From contig NZ_JAKRNE010000001.1 in NCBI RefSeq assembly GCF_022347205.1, forward strand, positions 1-64,000: 64,000 nt of DNA, given 5' to 3'. Within the stretch, counting starts at the first letter, position 1, and every line of letters begins with the position of its first letter. Below the pieces are notes generated by a model. That model had not been told where the DNA came from, did not search any database, and worked only from the letters and a program-made list of their open reading frames with translations. Below are positions 1 through 8,456 of this stretch, one piece after another. The translations under genes and the position numbers were made by a program. The DNA comes from Corynebacterium sp. ACRPO. Its GTDB lineage: Bacteria > Actinomycetota > Actinomycetes > Mycobacteriales > Mycobacteriaceae.

Positions 1-583
1 TAATGCGCAGCGCATCCAGGAAAATGACCGGGTAGAACTCGTCTAGCTGGCGGTTTTGCCAGACCATGACCTCATCGAGGACGGCATCGGTAACCGCGGA
101 AATCGTCTCATGGGAAATATCAACACGCATCGCCGTTGCCATATGGTGCTGGATGTCCCTAATTGTCATCCCACCGGCGTACAAGCTGACTATCATGTCA
201 TCGACATCAGTCAAGCGCCTAGAACCTTTAGGAACCATAGTCGGCAAGAATGTTCCAGCCCGATCGCGTGGGACATCAACGGTGACTGGCCCGTAGTTAG
301 AATCCACGGTCTTTGGATATGACCCGTTGCGGTGATTGTCTGTTCCAGCAGCAGCTTTAGCGCTCCTGTCGCCAGACTCGTAGCCCAGGTGGGCATCCAT
401 TTCAGCGTTGAGTCCCCTGGTAATCGAGGCTTGCAACATGCCGCGAACCAGGTCATTGGCATCCGTTGTGGATGTGCCTAGGTCATCAATCAGCTTCGCG
501 ATTTCAGGGTTAGCAAGCAGCTTCTTTTCAATCGCATCAATCTTGGCCTTATCAGCCGGATCTCGTCGTGCCACAGTAGTCAT
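1..583 (-). CDS. IS256-family (Mutator-type) transposase, N-terminal part
   Basis: This is the DDE transposase of IS copy 1; it would cut and rejoin the IS ends. The ATG at 583-581 begins MTTVARRDPADKAKIDAIEK. About 194 codons are visible before the window edge, ending just after FYPVIFLDALRI, which holds the first catalytic Asp. Unlike copy 2, the reading frame is intact: the C-run near position 415 has four Cs here and five in copy 2. Activity cannot be judged because the second Asp and the Glu lie outside. A TSS was not identified. Confidence 0.9.
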   Translation of the reverse strand, partial: MTTVARRDPADKAKIDAIEKKLLANPEIAKLIDDLGTSTTDANDLVRGMLQASITRGLNAEMDAHLGYESGDRSAKAAAGTDNHRNGSYPKTVDSNYGPVTVDVPRDRAGTFLPTMVPKGSRRLTDVDDMIVSLYAGGMTIRDIQHHMATAMRVDISHETISAVTDAVLDEVMVWQNRQLDEFYPVIFLDALRI

Positions 584-640
584 TCTGGTCCATCTCCTCA
601 TGCGGGTTAGGTACCCACACACAAACCATCAGACACTCTC
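1..640 (-). mobile_element. IS256-family element, copy 1 (partial, runs off left edge)
   Basis: The 640 bp align with 34009-34649 of the second copy in this window, with about 28 differences counted by eye (roughly 95-96% identity). The right terminus ends GACACTCTC at 640, the same terminus as copy 2, and single-copy rarD coding sequence begins at 641. The transposase reads leftward out of the window, so the other end and any target-site duplication cannot be seen. The divergence says the copies are not a very recent duplication. Confidence 0.9.
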
Positions 641-1031
641 CAACGCCCACCGCGCCGGCCTGCCACGGGCGGAGCCGCTCTTTCAAAAACACCATGCCGA
701 GGGCGACCGACACCAAGGGATTGATGAAATACCCCAGCGCCGCATCGGCCACGTGGTTGCTATTAATCGCCACCACGTAGGTACCCCAATTAACCGTGAT
801 GAATACACCTGCGGCCGCGAGCCAACCCCACGTGCGCTTGTCCATGCGCGCCATTTCGCGCCACCGGCCGCCGAGGAGCAAAAATCCGGTGACTAAAACC
901 GCGGTCCACAGCACGCGGTGGGCCAAGATTTCCAGCGGCGATGCCGGCAGCAACAGAGGGAAGAACGCGGGGAAAAATCCCCACATGATGTAGGCGGCGA
1001 GCGTGTAGAGCATCACAAAATAATAGCCCAT
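641..1031 (-). pseudogene. rarD: rarD/EamA-type transporter, 5' fragment cut by IS256
   Basis: The first about 130 codons of an EamA/RarD-type drug/metabolite permease are present: hydrophobic segments with the family-typical [11 protein letters not shown], a [11 protein letters not shown] stretch and VALGMVFLKERLRP. Homologues are about 290-300 residues with ten membrane helices; here the frame runs into the IS terminus at 640 and ends a few codons inside it. The ATG may be at 1031 or 1013. The missing 3' part should lie beyond the other IS end, outside the window. A functional product is unlikely. Confidence 0.85.
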
Positions 1032-1045
1032 TTTGACCGCCCCGC

Positions 1046-1051
1046 TATGAT
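1046..1051 (+). promoter_or_regulatory. Candidate -10 box for leaderless dnaE
   Basis: TATGAT lies 7 nt before the ATG at 1059, a spacing that would place the transcript start on or next to the start codon. No convincing -35 box or Shine-Dalgarno sequence is present. The hexamer overlaps alternative in-frame ATGs at 1047 and 1050, so it also bears on the choice of start. Confidence 0.4.
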
Positions 1052-1058
1052 GAGCCGC

Positions 1059-4000
1059 ATGGCCAAAAACTCCTCCTTCGTCCACCTGCACAACCACACC
1101 GAGTTTTCCATGCTGGACGGCATGGCCAAGGTCGATATGCTGGCAGACGAGGTGGTCCGCCAAGAAATGCCGGCCGTCGGCATGACCGACCACGGCAATA
1201 TGTATGGCTCTGATGCCTTCTACCGCCGCATGACCGGCGCCGGCGTCAAGCCCATCATCGGCATCGAGGCGTATATGGCGCCCGAATCCCGCTTCAATAA
1301 AAAGCGCGTGCTGTGGGGCACGCCGGATCAAAAGCGCGATGACGTCTCCGCCTCCGGTGCCTACCTCCACCAAACTATGATTGCGGAGAATGCCACCGGC
1401 CTGCGCAATCTCTTTACCTTGTCCTCGCTTGCTTCCTACGAGGGTCAGTTGGGCAAGTGGCCGCGCATGGACGCCGAGCTCATCGCCGAACATGCCGACG
1501 GCATCATCGCCACCACCGGTTGCCCTTCTGGCGATGTCCAGACCCGCCTGCGCCTCGGCCAGTTCAACGAGGCGCTGGAGGCCGCGGCCATGTGGCAGGA
1601 CATCTACGGCAAGGACAACTTCTTTTTGGAGTTGATGGACCATGGGCTGGACATCGAAAAGCGCACGCGCGATGGCCTGCTAGAAATCGGACGCAAGCTG
1701 GACTTGCCGCCGCTGGTGACCAATGACTGCCACTACGTGTTGGAGTCCCAGGCGCCTGCGCACGAGGCGATGCTGTGCGTGCAGACTGGCAAAACTTTCA
1801 TGGACCCGGACCGCTTCAAGTTCGGCGGCACCGGCTACTACATTAAGTCGGCCGCGCAGATGCGCGAGACCTGGGACGATATGATTCCAGACGGCTGCGA
1901 TAACACCCTGTGGATTGCCGAGCGTGTGCAAGACTACGGCGAAATCTGGGAAGAACACACCCACGATCGCATGCCTATTGCCGACGTCCCCGAGGGCCAC
2001 ACCCCAACCTCCTGGCTCACCCATGAGGTGATGGAGGGTCTGCAAGCGCGCTTCCCCGGCCGTGATGTTCCGGAGGAGTATATCGAGCGCGCCAAGTATG
2101 AGATCTCCGTGATTGAGATGAAGGGCTACCCGTCCTACTTCCTCATCGTGGCCGAGCTCATTAAGCACGCGCGCTCCGTGGGCATTCGTGTGGGGCCGGG
2201 CCGTGGCTCGGCGGCCGGCGCGCTCGTCGCCTACGCGCTGACCATTACCAATATCGACCCGCTGGAACACGATCTCCTCTTCGAGCGATTCTTGAATCCA
2301 GAACGCCCGTCCGCACCCGATATCGATATCGACTTCGATGACCGCCGTCGCGGCGAAATGATCACCTATGCGGCCGAGCGCTGGGGTGAGGACAAGGTGG
2401 CGCAGGTGATTACCTTCGGCACGGTGAAGACCAAGCAGGCCATTAAGGACTCGGCCAAGGTGCACTTTGGCCAGCCCGGCTTCCAGATGGCCGACCGCAT
2501 CAACGGCGCGCTGCCGCCTGCCATCATGGCCAAGGACATTCCGCTCAAGGGCATCACGGACCCGGACCACGAGCGCTACTCCGAGGCCGCCGAGGTCCGC
2601 CAGATGGTGGAATCCGACCCAGATGTGAAGAAGATTTATGACACGGCGCGGGGGTTGGAGGGCGTCGTCAGGCAGGCGGGCGTGCACGCCTGTGCGGTGA
2701 TTATGGCCTCGGTTCGCCTCATGGACCACATCCCCATGTGGAAGCGCCCGGCCGACGGTGCCTATATCACCGGCTGGGATTACCCGGCCTGCGAGGCCAT
2801 CGGCCTGCTGAAGATGGACTTTTTGGGCCTGCGCAACCTCACCGTTATCGGCGATGCGATTGAAAACATCAAGCGCAACCGCGGCGAAGAAATCCACCTA
2901 GAGCAGCTGCATGCTGACGACCCCAAGGTCTCCAAGGTCTATGACCTGCTCTCGCGCGGCGATACGCTGGGCGTCTTCCAGCTCGACTCCGGCGGCATGC
3001 AAGAGCTGCTCAAGCGCATGAAGCCGACCGGTTTTAAGGATATTGTGGCCTCCCTTGCGCTCTACCGCCCTGGCCCGATGGGCGTGAACGCCCACTGGGA
3101 CTACGCGGACCGTAAGAACGGCCGTAAGGAAATCACTCCAATTCACCCGGAGTTGGAAGAGCCGCTCAAGGAAATCCTGGATGAGACCTACGGCCTCATC
3201 GTCTACCAGGAGCAGATCATGCGTATCTCGCAAAAGGTCGCCAACTACACGGCCGGCGAGGCAGATGGCTTCCGTAAAGCAATGGGTAAGAAGAAGCCCG
3301 AAGTGCTGGCCCAGCAGTACGACAAGTTCTGGGGCGGTATGCAAGAAAACGGCTACTCCAAGTCCGCCATGGATGCGCTGTGGGGCACCATCGAGCCCTT
3401 CGCGTCCTACGCGTTTAATAAGTCCCACGCCGCGGGCTACGGCTTGGTGTCCTTCTGGACGGCCTACCTCAAGGCCTACTATGCACCGGAGTACATGGCT
3501 GCGCTGTTGACCTCGGTGGGCGATAAAAAGGATAAGTCCGCCATTTACCTGTCGGACTGCCGCCACCTGGGCATCAAGGTGCTGCCGCCGTCCGTCAATG
3601 AGTCCGAAGAGGACTTCCAGGCGGTGGGAGAGGATATCCGCTTCGGCATGGGCGCTATCCGCAACGTTGGCTCGGAAGTGGTGGAATCCATCATCAAATC
3701 CCGCCACGACAAGGGCGCGTTTACCTCGTTTAGTGACTACCTGGACAAGATCGAGCTCGCCGCCTGCACCAAGCGCGTGACAGAAGCGCTCATTAAGGCC
3801 GGCGCCTTCGATGACTTGAACCACCCGCGCAAGGGCCTCATGCTCATCCATGAGGACGCTGTTGACGCGGTGCAAACCACCAAGAAGGCCGCGGATAAGG
3901 GACAGTTCGATCTCTTCGCTGGAATTGGCGGGGGAGAGGACGATGCGGCCTCCAACGCCTTTGCCTTGGATATTCCAGAAGACAACTGGGATCGTAAACA

Positions 4001-4631
4001 CGAACTTGCCCTCGAGCGCGAGATGCTGGGCCTTTACGTTTCCGGCCACCCGCTCGATGGCTTCGAGGAGGCGCTGGCCGCGCAGACGGATACGCCGCTG
4101 ACCAAGATCCTCAACGACGAGGTCCATAACGGCCAAGAGCTCATTATCGGTGGCATTATTTCGGGCGTGGACCGCCGCTTCTCTAAGCGTGATGGTTCGC
4201 CGTGGGCCATTGTCACGGTGGAAGACCACAACGGCGCGCAGGTGGAAATCCTGGTCTTCAACAAGGTGTACTCGCTCGTCGCCCCGCAGATTGTGGAGGA
4301 CAATATCATCCTCGCGCGCGTGAACGTCAAGGTGCGCGATGAGCGTCGCTCCCTGTTCTGCTCTGATATCCGCGTCCCAGACCTCGGTCCTGGCGGTGGC
4401 GCCGGTCTGCCGCTGCGCCTGACTTTGCGCACGGATCAGTGCACCATGGAAAACATTGCCCGGCTCAAGCAGGTCCTGCTCAAAAACCAGGGCGAGTCAG
4501 ACGTGTACCTCGAGCTTGTCGACGGCTCCGAGTCCACCACCATGATCCTCGGCGACCACCTGCGCGTGGAGCGATCCGGCAACCTCATGGGCGACCTCAA
4601 GGCCACAATGGGCGCGGGCATTTTAGGCTGA
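1059..4631 (+). CDS. dnaE: DNA polymerase III alpha subunit
   Basis: This is the replicative polymerase subunit (DnaE1 type), about 1190 residues, close to the mycobacterial length. In order it shows the PHP domain from the N-terminus ([13 protein letters not shown]), the polymerase core with the catalytic aspartates in PDIDIDFDD (Asp421/423), a tandem helix-hairpin-helix region and a C-terminal OB fold ([12 protein letters not shown], about residue 1030). In-frame ATGs at 1047, 1050 and 1059 are possible. I chose 1059 because [13 protein letters not shown] aligns best with homologues and a -10-like TATGAT sits 7 nt upstream. The gene is divergent from the broken rarD, only a few tens of bp away. 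Confidence 0.97.
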   Translation: MAKNSSFVHLHNHTEFSMLDGMAKVDMLADEVVRQEMPAVGMTDHGNMYGSDAFYRRMTGAGVKPIIGIEAYMAPESRFNKKRVLWGTPDQKRDDVSASGAYLHQTMIAENATGLRNLFTLSSLASYEGQLGKWPRMDAELIAEHADGIIATTGCPSGDVQTRLRLGQFNEALEAAAMWQDIYGKDNFFLELMDHGLDIEKRTRDGLLEIGRKLDLPPLVTNDCHYVLESQAPAHEAMLCVQTGKTFMDPDRFKFGGTGYYIKSAAQMRETWDDMIPDGCDNTLWIAERVQDYGEIWEEHTHDRMPIADVPEGHTPTSWLTHEVMEGLQARFPGRDVPEEYIERAKYEISVIEMKGYPSYFLIVAELIKHARSVGIRVGPGRGSAAGALVAYALTITNIDPLEHDLLFERFLNPERPSAPDIDIDFDDRRRGEMITYAAERWGEDKVAQVITFGTVKTKQAIKDSAKVHFGQPGFQMADRINGALPPAIMAKDIPLKGITDPDHERYSEAAEVRQMVESDPDVKKIYDTARGLEGVVRQAGVHACAVIMASVRLMDHIPMWKRPADGAYITGWDYPACEAIGLLKMDFLGLRNLTVIGDAIENIKRNRGEEIHLEQLHADDPKVSKVYDLLSRGDTLGVFQLDSGGMQELLKRMKPTGFKDIVASLALYRPGPMGVNAHWDYADRKNGRKEITPIHPELEEPLKEILDETYGLIVYQEQIMRISQKVANYTAGEADGFRKAMGKKKPEVLAQQYDKFWGGMQENGYSKSAMDALWGTIEPFASYAFNKSHAAGYGLVSFWTAYLKAYYAPEYMAALLTSVGDKKDKSAIYLSDCRHLGIKVLPPSVNESEEDFQAVGEDIRFGMGAIRNVGSEVVESIIKSRHDKGAFTSFSDYLDKIELAACTKRVTEALIKAGAFDDLNHPRKGLMLIHEDAVDAVQTTKKAADKGQFDLFAGIGGGEDDAASNAFALDIPEDNWDRKHELALEREMLGLYVSGHPLDGFEEALAAQTDTPLTKILNDEVHNGQELIIGGIISGVDRRFSKRDGSPWAIVTVEDHNGAQVEILVFNKVYSLVAPQIVEDNIILARVNVKVRDERRSLFCSDIRVPDLGPGGGAGLPLRLTLRTDQCTMENIARLKQVLLKNQGESDVYLELVDGSESTTMILGDHLRVERSGNLMGDLKATMGAGILG

Positions 4632-4668
4632 ATTTAAACTCGGCGGCGGCAGGCGCCCTCCACTAATC

Positions 4669-4684
4669 TAGACAGCACAGTCTA
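4669..4684. promoter_or_regulatory. McbR-type operator (TAGAC-N6-GTCTA)
   Basis: The 16 bp TAGACAGCACAGTCTA match exactly the TAGAC-N6-GTCTA palindrome known for McbR, the TetR-type repressor of sulfur and methionine metabolism in C. glutamicum, whose effector is S-adenosylhomocysteine. The site ends 19 bp before the ATG of the MetE-like gene, a position expected for repression. The mcbR gene itself is not in the window. Confidence 0.8.
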
Positions 4685-4703
4685 TATCGATGGAGGAAAC
4701 CTG

Positions 4704-5894
4704 ATGGTTAACAAGATTCGTACCACCCACGTCGGCTCACTGCCGCGCACCCCGGAGCTGTTGGAAGCCAACCTGCAGCGCGGGGAGCTGCCGGCCGCGG
4801 AGTTTCAGGGGATTTTGGAGGCTGCGGTGGCGGACGTCGTCAAGCGGCAGCTCGATCTCGGCCTCGATATCATTAACGAGGGCGAGTACGGCCATATCAC
4901 CTCTGGCGCGGTGGATTATGGCGCGTGGTGGAACTATTCGTTTAGCCGCTTGGGCGGGCTGACGATGACGGATACCGACCGCTGGGAATCGGCCGAGGTG
5001 GTGCGATCTAAGCCGGGTGAGCCGCGGCTGACGTCGTTTATTGATCGCCGCGACCGCGCGTTGTTCTCGGAGGCCTATAATGATCCGGATTCTGGCATCT
5101 TCACCGGCCGCGCCAAGGTGGCGAACCCAGAGTTCACCGGCCCTGTAACCTACATCGGCCAGGACGAGGTTGCCGCCGATGTTCGCCTGCTTGCCGACGC
5201 CCTCCCAACCGGCACCCCCGGCTTCATCGCCGCCCTTTCGCCCGGCTCGGCAGCGCGCCTGACCAACCGCTACTACGACGATGAGCATGAGCTGCTTGCC
5301 GACGTCGGCCGTGCCATGCGCACCGAATACCAGGCCATCACCGATGCTGGGCTTACTGTGCAGTTCGACGCGCCCGACCTGGCCGAGGCTTGGGACCAAA
5401 TCAATCCGGAGCCGTCGGTCGAGGACTTCCGCGGTTTTATTCGCGAGCGTATCGACGTCCTCAATGATTCCATCTCTGGCCTGCCCAAGGAACAAACGCG
5501 CCTGCATATCTGCTGGGGCTCCTGGCACGGCCCGCACGTTACCGACGTGCCCTTTGCGGATATTGTCGAGGAAATCCTGCGTGCCGAGGTCGGCGGATTC
5601 TCCTTCGAGGCCGCTTCGCCGCGCCACGCGCATGAGTGGCGCGTGTGGCAGGATCACGCGCTGCCGGAGGGTACCGTGATTTACCCGGGCGTGGTCTCGC
5701 ACTCCACCAACGCGGTAGAGCATCCGCGCCTCGTGGCCGATCGCATCATCCAATTCGCTGAAGTAGTCGGCCCAGAAAACGTCATCGCGTCGACCGACTG
5801 CGGCCTGGGCGGCCGCCTGCACCCCCAGATTGCTTGGGCGAAGTTGCAGTCCTTGGTCGAGGGCGCGGAGATTGCTACCCGAGAACTCTTCTAA
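4704..5894 (+). CDS. MetE-like cobalamin-independent methionine synthase family protein
   Basis: The protein (396 aa) corresponds to the C-terminal catalytic half of MetE within the UROD/MetE-like TIM-barrel superfamily. It opens with IRTTHVGSLPRTPEL. The likely zinc and homocysteine ligands are His268 (HICWGSWHG), Glu302 (FSFEAASPR) and Cys366 (STDCGLGG). It lacks the N-terminal half of true MetE, so the methyl donor is uncertain; short 'core-MetE' proteins may use a protein-bound or non-folate donor. A ribosome site (GGAGGAAA) precedes the ATG. The McbR operator upstream supports a role in methionine metabolism. It ends at a strong terminator. Confidence 0.85.
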   Translation: MVNKIRTTHVGSLPRTPELLEANLQRGELPAAEFQGILEAAVADVVKRQLDLGLDIINEGEYGHITSGAVDYGAWWNYSFSRLGGLTMTDTDRWESAEVVRSKPGEPRLTSFIDRRDRALFSEAYNDPDSGIFTGRAKVANPEFTGPVTYIGQDEVAADVRLLADALPTGTPGFIAALSPGSAARLTNRYYDDEHELLADVGRAMRTEYQAITDAGLTVQFDAPDLAEAWDQINPEPSVEDFRGFIRERIDVLNDSISGLPKEQTRLHICWGSWHGPHVTDVPFADIVEEILRAEVGGFSFEAASPRHAHEWRVWQDHALPEGTVIYPGVVSHSTNAVEHPRLVADRIIQFAEVVGPENVIASTDCGLGGRLHPQIAWAKLQSLVEGAEIATRELF

Positions 5895-5903
5895 AACGCA
5901 TAA

Positions 5904-5929
5904 AGCCGCTCCGGAGTTCCGGAGCGGCT
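5904..5929. terminator. Bidirectional terminator hairpin
   Basis: AGCCGCTCCGGA at 5904-5915 pairs perfectly with 5918-5929 across a 2-nt loop, giving a 12-bp GC-rich stem. It lies between two convergent genes (stops at 5894 and 5944) and so can serve both. Confidence 0.85.
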
Positions 5930-5943
5930 AGATTATTCAGTGC

Positions 5944-6429
5944 TTAGAAGCGCACGCCCAGCTGCTTGAGGGCATTCTTCATCGGCTCCAGCACAGCCGG
6001 GTTCACCTTGGCAACCATGGTGAAGGCCTGCAGCAGCGCAGCAACGAGGCTGGCGGCCACGGTAACCCAGCTCATGACCTCGAGGAACTTCTCTGGGGAG
6101 GAAGAACCCCAGATAGGAAGCTTCTTGAGTGCCTCGATCTGTTGCGCCTCTGCCTCCTCGGCCACACAGTCCGGTTCCTTTGGCATTCCGGAAGAGCCGT
6201 AGCCGTTGGCCAGGCCCTGCATGAGCTCCTGCGGCGTGCGGGCGGAAGATCCGAGCTCGCCGTTCTTGATCTTCTCGAGGTGTTCTTCCTTGGCGTTGTC
6301 GACCTCGGCCTGGCATTCAGCCGAAATCTCCTTCGCCTTATCTTCTGCGGCAGAAGCGGTAGCTGGTGCAACGAGGCCCGCTGCCACGGCGGTGGCGGCG
6401 ACGAGCGAGGTGCTGAGACGGTTGCGCAT
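5944..6429 (-). CDS. Small secreted protein with hydrophobic C-terminal tail
   Basis: I do not recognise a named family. The 161-aa product starts with a typical Sec signal peptide (MRNRLSTSLVAATAVAAGLV, likely cleavage after ATASA) and continues with an acidic, Lys/Glu-rich middle carrying two Cys. Near the end is a hydrophobic stretch (WVTVAASLVAALLQAF) and a short amphipathic tail, ALKQLGVRF. The tail resembles the ends of the 6492-8357 protein and of the alkaline phosphatase remnant. AAAGGAGA precedes the ATG. An envelope protein is likely; the function is unknown. Confidence 0.75.
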   Translation of the reverse strand: MRNRLSTSLVAATAVAAGLVAPATASAAEDKAKEISAECQAEVDNAKEEHLEKIKNGELGSSARTPQELMQGLANGYGSSGMPKEPDCVAEEAEAQQIEALKKLPIWGSSSPEKFLEVMSWVTVAASLVAALLQAFTMVAKVNPAVLEPMKNALKQLGVRF

Positions 6430-6450
6430 GGTTCTCCTTTAGAGTGAGAG

Positions 6451-6480
6451 GTATTAGCCTCAAATAATTTAGCAGGTAAA
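6451..6480 (-). promoter_or_regulatory. Candidate sigma-A promoter of the small secreted protein
   Basis: On the minus strand, TTTACC (6480-6475) and TAATAC (6456-6451) are separated by 18 bp and lie about 20 bp upstream of the ATG at 6429. This gives the gene its own promoter, separate from the upstream 6492-8357 gene. Confidence 0.5.
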
Positions 6481-6491
6481 CCCCGGAAGGT

Positions 6492-8357
6492 CTATGGCAA
6501 AAGCTTGCGCACCTGCGCCGGCAACAGCGCATAGAACTCGTCAACGGTCTTCGGCAGGAAGCCCAGCGCCCCGCCAATCAGGGCGCCAAGACCTACCAAA
6601 CCGGCCACGATGCCCACGCCGGCAGCGACGCTGCTGCCGCTGCTGCCGTTGCTGGAACCGTTGGAGCTGCTGGATGCGGCAGGGGAGTCGGCGTCGTCGG
6701 GGGCGTCGGCAAGCAGGTCCTTGACGGAGAACACGGTGGTGGTGCCGGAGACCTCGTTGCCGGCGATGAGGAGTGCGTCATCGGTAGGGGAATCTGCAGC
6801 GGGAACGAAGGCTAGCCCCTCTGGTCCGAGGTCGCCGGCCTTGGTGGTGGCAGCGACATCGTCCTCGTCGTAGCCAACGGAGAAATCGCGATTATTGACG
6901 TAGGTGACAAACTGTGCCTCGGCGGGGGTGGTTACGTCGTAGACAAAGATGCCGCCCACGCGCTCTGCGCCGATGAAGGCGTAGGTGCGATCGCCAACCT
7001 TGCCGATGGTCAAGGCTTCCGGCTCTGGTCCCTTGTTATCGGAGCGGTCATCGAAATCCGGATCCTCGTTATCGGCGTTGAAGTTAAGGCCGGGCATATC
7101 CTTGGTGATGTTTTCAAAGTCCGCACCGGAATCGAAGACGACGTTTCCCTCGGCGTCGTAGATGCTAAAGGAGCGCGAACCATAGGAATACAGGCCGTCG
7201 AAACACTCCTTTTCTTCGTTCCAGCCAGAAGCGTTGGTGAGCTTGAGGTTGCCGGCAAACTTCTTATCCTCAATGCCCTCGGGGAGCTCGAGGCCGTCGC
7301 AGACCTTGCCGTCCTTTACTAGGTCCTTGAGCTCTACTTCGTCGGTATAGCCTCCCCACTCGCGGGCATCGCCCTCGTTGGCGGTGGCGAAATAGGTCTG
7401 ACCTTCTGCCTCGAAAGCGCCGATGGAGTCCGGCATGGACAGGCCCTTGACCGGGATGGTGCGCAGCTCCGCCACGTCATCCTTATTGGACGGATCCACC
7501 GGCACTTGGGAGTGGTCTGCAATATGAGCGGGGATTACCTTTTCCACGGTGGCGGATTCGATATCGATGACCGCGATGGCGTTGTTTTCCTGCAGCGTGG
7601 CATAGGCCTTGCCGCCCGCGGAAGAAAGGTATTCCGGTTCGAAGTCCCGCGAAGGCAGGTTATGGTGCGCGGAGGGGCCAAAGACGCGGATTGAGGGGTC
7701 GAGGTCAGCGGCGTCAAAGGCGGTGAAGTCGGCAGTGCGGACGTCGCTAAGCGCGGGCGCCGCGACGTGCTCGGGCAGGCTGATGACGGAAATGGAGCCC
7801 TCTGGGTCCTTGAGGTAGGCCGTGCCCTCGGCGTTGAGGGCGTCGGAAGGCTCGCCTTCGTTGGCAACCAGTGCGTGGCGGCCGTCGGCGGTGAGGTGCA
7901 CGTTATCGGGCAGGGCGCCAACGCCTACGCGTCCAAGCTCCTCGCCGGTTTCGGCATTGAAGAACAGCGCCTCGCCGTTGTCGGTTTTGTCCGCCTGCTG
8001 TACCGCGGCGACGGCCAGGCCATCGGGGCGCACGGCCACGGAGTTGATTTCCTTGTCCCCGCCGGCGGATATGGCGCCGATCTTGCGCGGCTGGGTGGGA
8101 TCGGAGGCGTCGAGGATATCGACCTCGCCGGAGCGCGCATTGACGGTGAGGATGCGCTGGGACGCAGCGTAGTAGGTGACGATTTCGGCGGTGGATTTGC
8201 CTAGGACGCCGGATTCATGGGAACCGATGGGAGTCAGCTGTAGTGCGGCGTTGGGGGCGGAGTGTTCCAGCACGTTATCCACGATGTGGGCGTGTGCGGC
8301 CGGGGCACAGGCGAGGACGAGGGAGGAGGTAACGCAGAGAGCGATGCGCTTGAGCAT
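6492..8357 (-). CDS. Secreted choice-of-anchor I family beta-propeller protein (phosphatase/phytase-like)
   Basis: The 621-aa precursor begins MLKRIALCVTSSLVLACAPA, a signal peptide ending near AHA. The body is WD/NHL-like, with repeats such as GEVDILDASDPTQPRKIG, DGRHALVANEGEP and GPEALTIGKVGDRTYAFIG, as in the choice-of-anchor I family, often annotated as alkaline phosphatase or phytase-like esterase. After a Ser/Asn-rich linker it ends in a Gly/Ala/Leu-rich hydrophobic segment and FYALLPAQVRKLLP. The start at 8357 was chosen because AAAGGAAAA precedes it. No LPxTG motif is seen, so attachment through the tail is an inference. A direct repeat upstream suggests phosphate control. Confidence 0.8.
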   Translation of the reverse strand: MLKRIALCVTSSLVLACAPAAHAHIVDNVLEHSAPNAALQLTPIGSHESGVLGKSTAEIVTYYAASQRILTVNARSGEVDILDASDPTQPRKIGAISAGGDKEINSVAVRPDGLAVAAVQQADKTDNGEALFFNAETGEELGRVGVGALPDNVHLTADGRHALVANEGEPSDALNAEGTAYLKDPEGSISVISLPEHVAAPALSDVRTADFTAFDAADLDPSIRVFGPSAHHNLPSRDFEPEYLSSAGGKAYATLQENNAIAVIDIESATVEKVIPAHIADHSQVPVDPSNKDDVAELRTIPVKGLSMPDSIGAFEAEGQTYFATANEGDAREWGGYTDEVELKDLVKDGKVCDGLELPEGIEDKKFAGNLKLTNASGWNEEKECFDGLYSYGSRSFSIYDAEGNVVFDSGADFENITKDMPGLNFNADNEDPDFDDRSDNKGPEPEALTIGKVGDRTYAFIGAERVGGIFVYDVTTPAEAQFVTYVNNRDFSVGYDEDDVAATTKAGDLGPEGLAFVPAADSPTDDALLIAGNEVSGTTTVFSVKDLLADAPDDADSPAASSSSNGSSNGSSGSSVAAGVGIVAGLVGLGALIGGALGFLPKTVDEFYALLPAQVRKLLP

Positions 8358-8420
8358 AAATTTTCCTTTCTTGTGGTTATGTCCACTATTGCTGATGGAG
8401 GTAACGGTGCAACTAAAGGA

Positions 8421-8439
8421 CAGTGAATTTCCAGTGAAT
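8421..8439. promoter_or_regulatory. Tandem 8-bp direct repeat, possible PhoR (PHO) box
   Basis: CAGTGAAT occurs at 8421-8428 and again at 8432-8439, an 11-bp period (8-bp repeat, 3-bp spacer) like the tandem half-sites of PhoB/PhoP/PhoR response regulators. It lies between the phosphatase-like secreted protein (start 8357, minus) and ilvA (start 8457, plus). Activation of the phosphatase-like gene under phosphate limitation is the natural reading, but it is not proven. Confidence 0.45.
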
Positions 8440-8442
8440 GGG

Positions 8443-8448
8443 TAGACT
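8443..8448 (+). promoter_or_regulatory. Candidate -10 box for leaderless ilvA
   Basis: TAGACT lies 8 nt before the ATG at 8457, with no Shine-Dalgarno sequence between, consistent with a leaderless or nearly leaderless mRNA. Confidence 0.45.
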
Positions 8449-8456
8449 GTCAAGAC

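Noticed and set aside
918..1058. Upstream extension of dnaE
   Set aside because: The extra residues overlap the rarD start and are unlike any polymerase N-terminus; [13 protein letters not shown] is the family start.
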